From positions 1-64,000 of the forward strand of contig DUSX01000003.1 of the NCBI GenBank assembly GCA_012842395.1: DNA of 64,000 nucleotides, given 5' to 3'. Shown here piece after piece: positions 7,833 to 15,259 of the stretch (within the stretch, counting starts at the first letter, position 1; every line of letters starts with the position of its first letter). The position numbers and the translations under genes are program-made. The DNA is from Bacillota bacterium (GTDB taxonomy: Bacteria > Bacillota > SHA-98 > UBA4971). The notes beneath the pieces were generated by a model that was not told the DNA's origin, made no database searches, and saw only the letters and a list, made by a program, of their open reading frames with translations.

Positions 7833-9341
7833 ATGTCACTTCAGGCACGGTTGGAGAAAGCGCGGCAAGTGCAAAGCGTGCAACAGGTGAAGCAGGGACA
7901 GGCAAAGCCGGTGCAGGCGGGTTTGGCGCCAGTGCGGGGCGGGCAAGGACCGCTGCATGCCGCCGCTCAGGCGGAGGACAGGGTGCTCCGGGTGCTGGAC
8001 TCGGCGCGATTGGACGGCGGGTCGGCGGCTGTGCAAGTCGAATCCGGGCCCGTCATGCCGCGCGAGGACCCGTACGCAGCTCTTAAAGAGAAAATCCATG
8101 AGAGGCTCGTAAAGGAGATAGACAAGGAGCTGCTCCGGAAGACCGACTCTCCGGCGGACCGACAGAAGCTGGCCAGCGAAGTGGAGGTGGTGGCGTCCAA
8201 GGTCCTCGATGAGGAACCCCTGCCTCTCATTCGCTCCGAGCGAGCACAGGTGATCTCCGAGGTCATCGACGATGTGCTCGGTCTCGGGCCCATAACCCCG
8301 CTCCTCGAAGATGACTCGGTGTCAGAGATAATGGTCAACGGCCCGAACAATGTGTATGTGGAGCGTGGCGGGAGGATAGAGCGGGCGAGAGTGTGCTTCC
8401 GCAGCGCGGACCATGTGATGCACATAATAGAAAGGATCGTGTCACCTCTTGGTCGGCGGATTGACGAGGCCAGCCCGATGGTGGACGCAAGGCTCCCGGA
8501 CGGGTCCCGGGTGAACGCGATCATCCCCCCGCTGTCGCTGGTTGGTCCTTGCATCACCATCCGGAAGTTCTCGCGAGAGCCATTCACCATAGATGACTTG
8601 GTCAGGTTCGGCACTCTGACGCGGGAAATGGCTCAGTTCCTCGAGGGCTGTGTGAAGGCGAGGCTCAACATCGTGGTGTCGGGTGGGACCGGCAGCGGCA
8701 AGACGACCACCCTGAACGTGCTCTCGTCGTTTATCCCGCCGGACGAGCGGATAGTCACTATCGAGGACGCCGCGGAACTGCAGCTTCGGCAGGAGCACGT
8801 GGTGACGCTGGAGGCGCGGCCCCCGAACCTGGAGGGCAAGGGTGCCATCACCATCAGGGATCTCGTGAGGAACGCCCTGCGCATGAGGCCGGACAGGATA
8901 GTCGTAGGGGAGGTGCGGTCGGGCGAGGCGCTGGATATGCTCCAGGCCATGAACACCGGCCACGACGGATCGCTCACCACGGGTCATGCGAACTCTCCCC
9001 GCGACATGCTCGCGAGGTTGGAGACCATGGTGCTCATGGCGGGAATGGATCTGCCGCTACGGGCCATCCGAGAGCAGATCGCTTCAGCCGTCGACCTCAT
9101 AGTGCATCAGGCGAGGCTGCGCGACGGCAGCCGCAAGATCACGCACCTGACCGAGGTCCAGGGCATGGAAGGCGACATCATCACGATGCAGGATATCTAC
9201 GTGTTCGAGCAGACGGGCGTGGACGAGCAGGGCAGGGTGGTCGGGAGATTCAAGGCTACCGGCATTCGGCCGAAGTTCCTGGAGCGGTTCGAGTCCATGG
9301 GAATCCCGCTTCCGTCCGGAATGTTCGTGGATTTCCTGTAA
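7833..9341 (+). CDS. tadA: Tad pilus assembly/retraction ATPase TadA (CpaF)
   Basis: A 502-residue secretion ATPase of the VirB11/PulE superfamily. A Gln/Ala-rich N-terminal tail is followed by the TadA N-terminal domain (VISEVIDDVLGLGPITPLLEDDSVSEIMVNG) and the catalytic domain, with Walker A GGTGSGKTT at about 284-292, the Asp box RIVTIEDAAEL and the His-box segment TGHDGSLTTGHAN. It acts as a cytoplasmic hexamer that drives assembly of Flp pilins through TadB/TadC. It lies 9 bases behind tadZ in the same operon. Confidence 0.96.
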   Translation: MSLQARLEKARQVQSVQQVKQGQAKPVQAGLAPVRGGQGPLHAAAQAEDRVLRVLDSARLDGGSAAVQVESGPVMPREDPYAALKEKIHERLVKEIDKELLRKTDSPADRQKLASEVEVVASKVLDEEPLPLIRSERAQVISEVIDDVLGLGPITPLLEDDSVSEIMVNGPNNVYVERGGRIERARVCFRSADHVMHIIERIVSPLGRRIDEASPMVDARLPDGSRVNAIIPPLSLVGPCITIRKFSREPFTIDDLVRFGTLTREMAQFLEGCVKARLNIVVSGGTGSGKTTTLNVLSSFIPPDERIVTIEDAAELQLRQEHVVTLEARPPNLEGKGAITIRDLVRNALRMRPDRIVVGEVRSGEALDMLQAMNTGHDGSLTTGHANSPRDMLARLETMVLMAGMDLPLRAIREQIASAVDLIVHQARLRDGSRKITHLTEVQGMEGDIITMQDIYVFEQTGVDEQGRVVGRFKATGIRPKFLERFESMGIPLPSGMFVDFL

Positions 9342-9404
9342 GCGGGACGAGGCTTCGAGTTCATTCAGACCCACGGTCAAACCACAATCAAAGGGGAGCA
9401 AGCT

Positions 9405-10400
9405 ATGCCTGGCCAACTGTTTGCAGCCGCTGTATCGGCGCTTGTGTTCATTTCCGTGGCGCTGTTGGCGCACGGCGTCCTTCGCGCGGTCGGCGAACGG
9501 CGCTCTGGAACATGGAGGCTCGCGCGCCTATCTGGGGCCGCGGCCAATGCGCCCGGCAGCCAGCCGCAGGCGGCCGCCGCGGCGGCTAAGAGCAGTTTGC
9601 TCGGCTCGCTGCGCCCGACCCTCGCGTTCGTGGGCAAAGCCTTCGAGAAAGGGGCGTACGCGGCGAAGGTCGAGAGGGAGCTCGCGCGCGCGGATATCCC
9701 GCTTCGCGGCTCGGAGTTCGTGGCACTCAACTTCATGCTCTTGCTGCTCGGGCTGGTCTCAGGGGTCGTTCTCACGAGAAACGCGGCTGTCGCCCTGGCG
9801 CTAGGGATCGCGGGGGGCTTCTTACCCAACGTGTATGTCAAATGGAAGCAGGGGCAACGATTGGGGAGGCTTAACACGCAGATAGCCGACGCGCTCGCCA
9901 TAATGGCGAACTCATTGCGGGCGGGTTACAGTTTCCTCCAAGCCATGGATATGGTATCGAGGGAAATGTCGCCCCCCATATCCGACGAGTTCTCGGCGGC
10001 CATGAAAGAGATGAGCCTGGGCGCGCCCACAGAGGGGGCGCTCACCTCGCTGGTAGACCGGGTTGGCAGCGAGGACCTCGAGCTTGTCGTCACGGCCGTT
10101 CTCATCCAGCGGCAGGTCGGCGGCAACCTTGCGGAAGTCCTCGATAACATTGCCCACACGATCAGGGAGCGAGTGAGGATACGGGGCGAGATCAGGACTC
10201 TCACAGCGCAGGGAAGGCTGTCCGGGATCATCATCGGCGTCCTCCCGGTGGGGCTGGGGATCCTGCTGTATGCCATCAATCCCAGCTATATCACGCTGCT
10301 CTTTACCAACCCAATCGGGAGAATCATGATCGTCATGGCGGTGATTGGCGAGATCATCGGCGCGTTGGTGATTCGGAAAATCGTCACGATCGAGGTCTAG
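9405..10400 (+). CDS. tadB: Tad inner-membrane platform protein TadB
   Basis: A 331-residue type II secretion system F-domain protein. It has an N-terminal helix, a pair of helices near residues 100-150, the conserved cytoplasmic F segment (IADALAIMANSLRAGYSFLQAMDMVSREM and VTAVLIQRQVGGNLAEVLDNIAHTIRER) and two C-terminal helices. TadB and TadC form the membrane platform on which TadA works. AAAGGGGAGC precedes ATG 9405. A 63-base gap follows tadA. Confidence 0.94.
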   Translation: MPGQLFAAAVSALVFISVALLAHGVLRAVGERRSGTWRLARLSGAAANAPGSQPQAAAAAAKSSLLGSLRPTLAFVGKAFEKGAYAAKVERELARADIPLRGSEFVALNFMLLLLGLVSGVVLTRNAAVALALGIAGGFLPNVYVKWKQGQRLGRLNTQIADALAIMANSLRAGYSFLQAMDMVSREMSPPISDEFSAAMKEMSLGAPTEGALTSLVDRVGSEDLELVVTAVLIQRQVGGNLAEVLDNIAHTIRERVRIRGEIRTLTAQGRLSGIIIGVLPVGLGILLYAINPSYITLLFTNPIGRIMIVMAVIGEIIGALVIRKIVTIEV

Positions 10401-10435
10401 TCCGGGAGGATTGACACAAGGGGAGGGGCTGACGG

Positions 10436-11353
10436 GTGGCCCTTTTGGTATCGGCGCTGGTATTTGTGAGTGTGACATCGGTCACCATGTGGTCCATGGG
10501 CTTGACGCGGCGTGAGCCCACCGCGGACGAGCGGCTCAAACGGCTCGCTGTCCTCACGCGCGTGCCCAGCGAACGCGAGAAGAAGCTCGCGCGGCCGCTT
10601 GGGGAGCGGCTGTTCGGCCCGGTTCTGCAGTCCATCAACAATCTCGTGGTGTCGGTCACCCCGAAGCACATAGTCGATGCGGTCAAGAACAAGCTCGACG
10701 CTACCGGGAACCCGTGGAACATGACCCCGGGTGACTACATTCTGATGCGTGTCGTGACGCTCGCGATCCTCCCGATCGCGGCGTTCGGGCTGGCGCTTGG
10801 CCTCGGCCCGAGCACCGCCCTGCTCCTGGCCTTCGTGGTTGCGGCCCTGGGGTGGCTTGTCCCGGAGATGATGATGCAATCAAAAAGGAAGGAGCGCGAG
10901 AAGCAGATCCGGAAGTCCCTCCCCGACGTGCTCGACCTCTTGACTGTGAGCGTGGAAGCGGGGCTCGGGTTCGACGCAGCCCTGGCAAAGGTCGTTGAGA
11001 GGAAGAAGGGCCCGCTCGCTGACGAGTTCGCCTTGCTTCTGCAGGAGATCCGCATGGGCAAGTCGAGAAGGGACGCCCTGCGCGAGGTCTCGGAGCGTGT
11101 GAAGATCGACGACATCACCTCGTTCATCGCGTCCGTGATACAGGCGGACCAGCTCGGTGTGAGCATCGCTAACATCCTTCGCATTCAGTCGGCGCAAGTG
11201 CGCACGAAGCGGCGCCAGCAAGCGGAGGAGGCGGGCATGAAGGCTCCCATCAAAATGCTCTTCCCGCTCATTTTCTTCATATTCCCCACGCTTTTCGTGG
11301 TGCTCCTCGGGCCCGCGATAATCCAGGTCGCCACGACATTCATGGGTCTGTAG
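10436..11353 (+). CDS. tadC: Tad inner-membrane platform protein TadC
   Basis: A 305-residue F-domain protein paired with TadB. The signature LPDVLDLLTVSVEAGLGFDAALAKV is followed by IASVIQADQLGVSIANILRIQSAQVR and a long final membrane helix (MLFPLIFFIFPTLFVVLLGPAII). The start is GTG 10436 behind AAGGGGAGGGG. It is the last gene of the tad operon; no tadD-type lipoprotein gene follows it. Confidence 0.94.
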   Translation: MALLVSALVFVSVTSVTMWSMGLTRREPTADERLKRLAVLTRVPSEREKKLARPLGERLFGPVLQSINNLVVSVTPKHIVDAVKNKLDATGNPWNMTPGDYILMRVVTLAILPIAAFGLALGLGPSTALLLAFVVAALGWLVPEMMMQSKRKEREKQIRKSLPDVLDLLTVSVEAGLGFDAALAKVVERKKGPLADEFALLLQEIRMGKSRRDALREVSERVKIDDITSFIASVIQADQLGVSIANILRIQSAQVRTKRRQQAEEAGMKAPIKMLFPLIFFIFPTLFVVLLGPAIIQVATTFMGL

Positions 11354-11360
11354 CTCATTC

Positions 11361-11406
11361 ACACCGCCTGCCGTCCAGGGCGTACTCGTCCGGCAGGTGT
11401 TTGGTC
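11361..11406 (+). terminator. Possible terminator after the tad operon
   Basis: CCTGCCG (11367-11373) pairs with CGGCAGG (11391-11397), flanked by ACA and TGT that extend the stem past a small bulge, and followed by TTTGGTCTT. The loop is long (17 bases) and the T-tract weak, so this is only a plausible terminator. Its position 14 bases after the tadC stop supports it. Confidence 0.4.
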
Positions 11407-11510
11407 TTAGTCTCAGGGCTCTGCTCGTTGATTCACTGATGGCCGCGACCGGGGTCGACGCTAGGTAGCGAGCCGCGTGGAAGGGGCGCAATGCCCCGGG
11501 ATGGAGGCGG

Positions 11511-11984
11511 ATGACGATGGTCGTCACGGCGGATGACGCCCTGCCCGAGGAGACGGGCGAAACCGCTGCGTTTTCCGTATTTACGACCGGACGGCCCGTC
11601 GAGGAGAGGGACAACCCTGGCGTGCGGTCCAGCGTCGCCGTGCTGAACATGACGCGCTCGACGGTGCTCGCAACGCGCGCGCAGCTTGCGCTCTCGGCGG
11701 CTGCCCGTGCGCGCGGGCTCCTCGGCAGGAAATCGCTTGAAGAGGGCGAGGGGCTCGTGATCCGGCCGTGCAAGGGCGTCCACAGCTTCGGGATGAAGTT
11801 CGCCATCGACGTGGCTTATGCGAATCGTGCAGGCGTCGTGGTGTGCCTGCTCGCGCCGCTCCTGCCAGGCAAGGCCGGGCCCATGGTGCGAGAGACGAGC
11901 TGGGTGGTGGAGCTTCCTGAAGGCGTGCTGGCGCGGACAGGCACCGTAATCGGTGACAGACTTCAAGTGTTTTACTGCAAGTGA
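11511..11984 (+). CDS. DUF192 family protein
   Basis: A 157-residue protein whose second half is a DUF192 domain: ALSAAARARGLLGRKSLEEGEGLVIRPCKGVHSFGMKFAIDVAYANRAGVVV, with the GLxxRxSLxxGEGLxxxPC and IHxFGM-type motifs. The function of DUF192 proteins is not established. The first 45 residues are not conserved and no signal peptide is evident. ATG 11511 follows GGATGGAGGC. It stands alone between the tad operon and a membrane protein gene. Confidence 0.8.
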   Translation: MTMVVTADDALPEETGETAAFSVFTTGRPVEERDNPGVRSSVAVLNMTRSTVLATRAQLALSAAARARGLLGRKSLEEGEGLVIRPCKGVHSFGMKFAIDVAYANRAGVVVCLLAPLLPGKAGPMVRETSWVVELPEGVLARTGTVIGDRLQVFYCK

Positions 11985-12341
11985 TGCCGTGCGAGGGTGC
12001 CCATCTCTCGCCCGATTGGCAATGCCAGAGTGACGGTGATAACTCGGCTGCAAGCATGCTACCCGGGAATGGCGTGCTCGCGGCGCACCTCCCCGGATTC
12101 GGCCCGCAGCCTGGCCAAATTCCGGGCGCCGCATCGCACAGGCGGCGCCAGTCCCAACGCTCCAAGGGGAAAACGGGTAAACTCATGGACCATGCATGGA
12201 CCATGCTTAGGAGGAAAGCCTGCGTGGTGCGCGGGCGCGCGGGAGCCGGCCTATTGCGCTGAGAACGAGGCACAGTCTGGGAGGAGATCCGAGGCGGGCG
12301 GGGAAACATTCAGGGAGGGAGCTGAGAGAGGCGAATCGGTC
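11985..12341. other. Intergenic stretch with an 11-bp tandem repeat
   Basis: No convincing gene is present, although open frames cross it. ATGGACCATGC is repeated in tandem at 12185-12206. AGGAGG-like bases at 12207-12215 are not followed by a usable start of a conserved protein. The following gene may begin anywhere from about 12200 to 12375, so part of this stretch could be its N-terminus. Confidence 0.4.
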
Positions 12342-12818
12342 TTGCTCGAGTCTTGGAACGAGTGGGTTTCAGTTGTGTCCAGGGAGACCCTGGTCTTTCT
12401 TACCGCAATGATGCCCGTTGTGGAGCTGCGCGGCGCGATTCCCCTCGGCATCTCGCTCGGGATGAACCCGGTGGAGGCCTGCGCCGTAGCGGTGCTCGGG
12501 AACATCGTTCCCGTTGTTCCAGTGATGCTTTTCCTGCGTTATGCAGCCGCGTGGTTACAACGCTTTCAGTCGGTCCGAAGGGCAAGCGAGTGGTTCTTCG
12601 CGCGCACACGCGCGAGAAGCGGTCTAGTCCAGAAGTACGGGCCTCTCGGTCTCGTTCTCTTCGTGGCGGTCCCATTGCCATCAACTGGGGCATGGACGGC
12701 TGCCGTCGCCGCCTTCCTCTTCGGCATCGGCATCCGCAAAGCCTTCATTGCGATCTCGCTGGGCACCGCCCTCGCGGGTCTCATCGTCACCGGCCTTACC
12801 TGCCACGTCATTCCCTGA
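12342..12818 (+). CDS. Small multidrug-export-type membrane protein (COG2426-like)
   Basis: The conserved part starts at about 12345 and reads WNEWVSVVSRETLVFLTAMMPVVELRGAIPLGISLGMNPVEA. This is the Sm_multidrug_ex signature, with a re-entrant PVxELRGAIP motif. Further helices follow, with KYGPLGLVLFVAVPLPSTGAWTAAVAAFLFGI near the end. Length from TTG 12342 is 158 residues, right for the family. The start is uncertain: the frame is open to 11997, but the upstream part is Arg/Gly-rich. Export activity is named by family only; the true substrate is unknown. Confidence 0.8.
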   Translation: MLESWNEWVSVVSRETLVFLTAMMPVVELRGAIPLGISLGMNPVEACAVAVLGNIVPVVPVMLFLRYAAAWLQRFQSVRRASEWFFARTRARSGLVQKYGPLGLVLFVAVPLPSTGAWTAAVAAFLFGIGIRKAFIAISLGTALAGLIVTGLTCHVIP

Positions 12819-13196
12819 GCGCCATCCATTGAGCATTGCCCCCTAAGCTGGCCGAGGAGCGAGTCCCCAGCCATCCCAGCCATCCCAGCCATCTTGAGTG
12901 CCCCTCCATCTGTATCTGTCGTTGCGGGTCCATGTATGCCTCCGAGTTGCGCCGCGCCCTATCCCTGCATCCTCCACACTTCTTGCCACGAGGGTTCCGC
13001 CCGCTCGGAGGGACGTGATAATCGTATCCGCGGCCCCCGATCGATCCCAGGCATACGTGACTGGGCCAAGCATACGGATTATAGGGATCGATGGGATTGA
13101 TACGGCGCCCGGCGCAGGTCCGAGGAACACGATGAGCGACCCGTTTCCTGAAAACGGCGGCGTGGGGCGGCGAATCAGGAGGAGGCATGGTGCACT
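12819..13196. other. Intergenic stretch with a 9-bp tandem repeat
   Basis: CCATCCCAG-type units are repeated about 2.7 times at 12868-12893. A 61-codon frame from GTG 13015 to 13200 has a GGAGGG only 2 bases from its start and no recognisable product; I do not call it. The ribosome site of the next gene (AGGAGGAGGC at 13178) lies at the end. Confidence 0.4.
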
Positions 13197-14714
13197 GTGA
13201 GGGCGTTCGAGTGGTGGCGGACGTGGCGGGAAGGCGCGCGTGCAACGGTGAGGGCTTCGAGGGCTGCGAGAGCTGGATGGAACCCGAGGGATTCGAAGTG
13301 CGCTGCGTGGTCCCGGGGGCTCGGGCGGCTGAGCGGGTTCGCGCGTTCAATAGGCGTACGTCGCCTTGGCTTCGCTGGCCTTGCGGTCATGATTGTGGTC
13401 GCCGCGGCGATGGCGGCACAAGGATCCCCAGTCCAGGCGGCCGTGCAAGAGAACGCGTCGCTTGAGGTTACTGCAACACCGTCCCGAGGCCAAGGACAGG
13501 GATACGGGGCAGAGTACGAGATGGAGCGGAGGCCGGACGTTTACGTGTTTGGCTTCATCCAGGAAGGCTCGATGATGGTCCCAGTGAGGCCGGTAGCCGA
13601 GACCTTTGGCGCCACCGTTCACTGGGTGGCAGGCCTGGGGACGCTCGTGAACGGCCATTTGGTCCGTACCGTGACGGTGCTGGGTCAGGCATACTCGCCC
13701 GCGCGAGAGCTTGCGCAAGTCCTCGGATGCTGGCTCGAGTGGAACCAGGCGGCGCGTGCGGTTACTCTGTCAAACGGGATCCAGAGACTAGTCGCCTCGG
13801 TGCCGCAAATGTCGTGGGAGGACGGGAGCGCCCTGTCGCCGGTGGCGGGCGAGTCGGGAAGCGACCTTCAGACCGTGAACGCGCCGGTCGTCACCATCAT
13901 GTCCACGTCGGTCGGAGGGGCCGGCGCAGGCGGCTCCGCGGGACAGGGCCTTCAGGACGCGAAAACAGGAGCCGAGCTCGCGGTCGTCACGATCACGACT
14001 CTTCACGAGGGGCGAGGTGCTCCGCCGGGGGGAGATGCTGGCACCCACGCCGGGACGAGCGGCACCGGGGATGGTCAAGAGGCGCCTGCTCCGGCGGGCA
14101 AGATCGCTCTCACGTTTGATGACGGTCCGGACGAGGTTTACACGAAGGAGATCCTCGACGTCCTGGAAAGGCACCACGTGAAAGCCACCTTTTTCCTCAT
14201 CGGCAGTCAAGCCGAGCGTCACCAGGGCGTTGTCCGCCAGATCGCCTCTGCAGGCCACGAGCTCGGGAATCACGGGTATTCGCACTCGAGGCTCACGACT
14301 CTGTCTCTCGAGGCCGCGCGACGCGAGATCGCTAGGACGCAGGAGGTTATCAAGGCCGCCACGAACATCACGCCAGCTTGGTTTCGCCCGCCCTACGGCA
14401 GCTACAACGAGGAGATCCAGCGGACGGCGAGAGCGGAAGGCGCCGCAACGGTTCTGTGGACCCTGAATCCTGATGACTGGCGGAGCCCCGGCCAGGCAGT
14501 CATCGTCCAACGGGTCGTCTCTGCCGCGAGGGACGGAGCGATCGTGCTCCTACACGTGCGAGCGCAGACCGCCCGCGCCCTACCAACGCTCATCGAGGAG
14601 CTCAGGGCGAGGGGATTCGCACTTGTGCGGTTGTCAGACATTCTCTCCCCGGGGGGTAAAGAGGAGCCACAGCGCCGCCCGGGGAGTTCAGTCGATCCTG
14701 ACAAGGCCCGTTAG
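13197..14714 (+). CDS. Exported polysaccharide deacetylase (NodB domain) with copper-amine-oxidase-like N-domain
   Basis: A 505-residue protein with an Arg-rich N-terminus, one hydrophobic segment at about 58-80 (signal anchor), then a copper-amine-oxidase N-terminal-type domain at about 115-200 (GFIQEGSMMVPVRPVAETFGATVHW and VNGHLVRT), a low-complexity linker, and a NodB deacetylase at about 300-485. Catalytic motifs are visible: TFDDGP at 306-311, metal His359 and His363 in NHGYSH, RPPYG, and LLHV where LLHD is commoner. It should deacetylate peptidoglycan or another N-acetyl glycan outside the membrane. The start is GTG behind AGGAGGAGG. Confidence 0.9.
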   Translation: MRAFEWWRTWREGARATVRASRAARAGWNPRDSKCAAWSRGLGRLSGFARSIGVRRLGFAGLAVMIVVAAAMAAQGSPVQAAVQENASLEVTATPSRGQGQGYGAEYEMERRPDVYVFGFIQEGSMMVPVRPVAETFGATVHWVAGLGTLVNGHLVRTVTVLGQAYSPARELAQVLGCWLEWNQAARAVTLSNGIQRLVASVPQMSWEDGSALSPVAGESGSDLQTVNAPVVTIMSTSVGGAGAGGSAGQGLQDAKTGAELAVVTITTLHEGRGAPPGGDAGTHAGTSGTGDGQEAPAPAGKIALTFDDGPDEVYTKEILDVLERHHVKATFFLIGSQAERHQGVVRQIASAGHELGNHGYSHSRLTTLSLEAARREIARTQEVIKAATNITPAWFRPPYGSYNEEIQRTARAEGAATVLWTLNPDDWRSPGQAVIVQRVVSAARDGAIVLLHVRAQTARALPTLIEELRARGFALVRLSDILSPGGKEEPQRRPGSSVDPDKAR

Positions 14715-14726
14715 CGAGATCACGTC

Positions 14727-14945
14727 CCAAGTGTGGCGTCACAAGCCTTCGTCTTATTTCTTGATGGCGCTATGGTTGCCGGTGCTTGTGCTGGTGCTTG
14801 CGCGAGGGGGCGTGGAGAATTCGGCCGTCTCGCTCGCACGCCGAATTCAAACGAGGCGCGCGCCAGGCGCGCTGTCCCCAGAGTGCAAGGCCGGCAACGC
14901 TGAACAGGGACCCCTCCGCTGAAAAGTGGCGCGGACTTTGAGCGG
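14727..14945 (+). repeat. Dispersed repeat family 1, copy 1
   Basis: This matches copies at 33402-33603 (+), 29212-29415 (-) and, more loosely, 28642-28817 (-). Shared features in order: an AAGTGTGGC or AAGTGGAGGTGC start, GTTGCCGGTG (14775-14784), a GAATTCGGC/GCCGAATTC hairpin (14817-14825 and 14840-14848), a GC-rich hairpin, CCGGCAAC (14891-14898) complementary to the first arm, then ACCCCTCCGC and GAAAAG with a closing CTTT arm. It begins 13 bases after the deacetylase stop. It is non-coding and folds as a multi-branched structure. Confidence 0.85.
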
Positions 14946-15188
14946 AGCCTGCTAGACTTGTTCACTCACTGCTAATTCGCGCGACCGCAGCGACGGGTTC
15001 GCGGGCTTCAGCCGGGCCGAGACGGCGTAACGTGGGGAAAGCCAACGGTCTCTTGGCGAGATGCTTAGTACGCTCCTGGATGCGAGAGCCTGCCGGGAGC
15101 CAGCGGCATTCGGCTCGCTCGACAACTCGGCAGCTGAGCGGAAAACGGCATGCTGCGAGATCTCGCGAGTCCACGAGGCCTGTGAGCG
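14946..15188. other. Intergenic stretch upstream of recD2
   Basis: No gene or clear repeat was seen between the family 1 repeat and the recD2 promoter. Short frames on both strands have no recognisable product. Confidence 0.4.
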
Positions 15189-15218
15189 TTTACTGCACCG
15201 GCGGGTGTATGTTAAAAT
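15189..15218 (+). promoter_or_regulatory. Probable sigma-A promoter of recD2
   Basis: TTTACT at 15189-15194 and TAAAAT at 15213-15218 are separated by 18 bases, giving a start near 15225 and a leader of about 35 bases before ATG 15260. The AT-rich -10 stands out in GC-rich DNA. Confidence 0.55.
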
Positions 15219-15259
15219 GAGGCAGCCGAGACATTCATGACCTCGCACGGAGGACAGGC

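Noticed and set aside
12185-12206. Tandem ATGGACCATGC as a regulatory iteron
   Set aside because: Only two units, no further copies nearby and no gene context suggesting replication or control.
13015-13200. Possible 61-residue gene before the deacetylase
   Set aside because: The GGAGGG is only 2 bases from the GTG, the product is unlike any family, and it overlaps the next gene's ribosome site and start.
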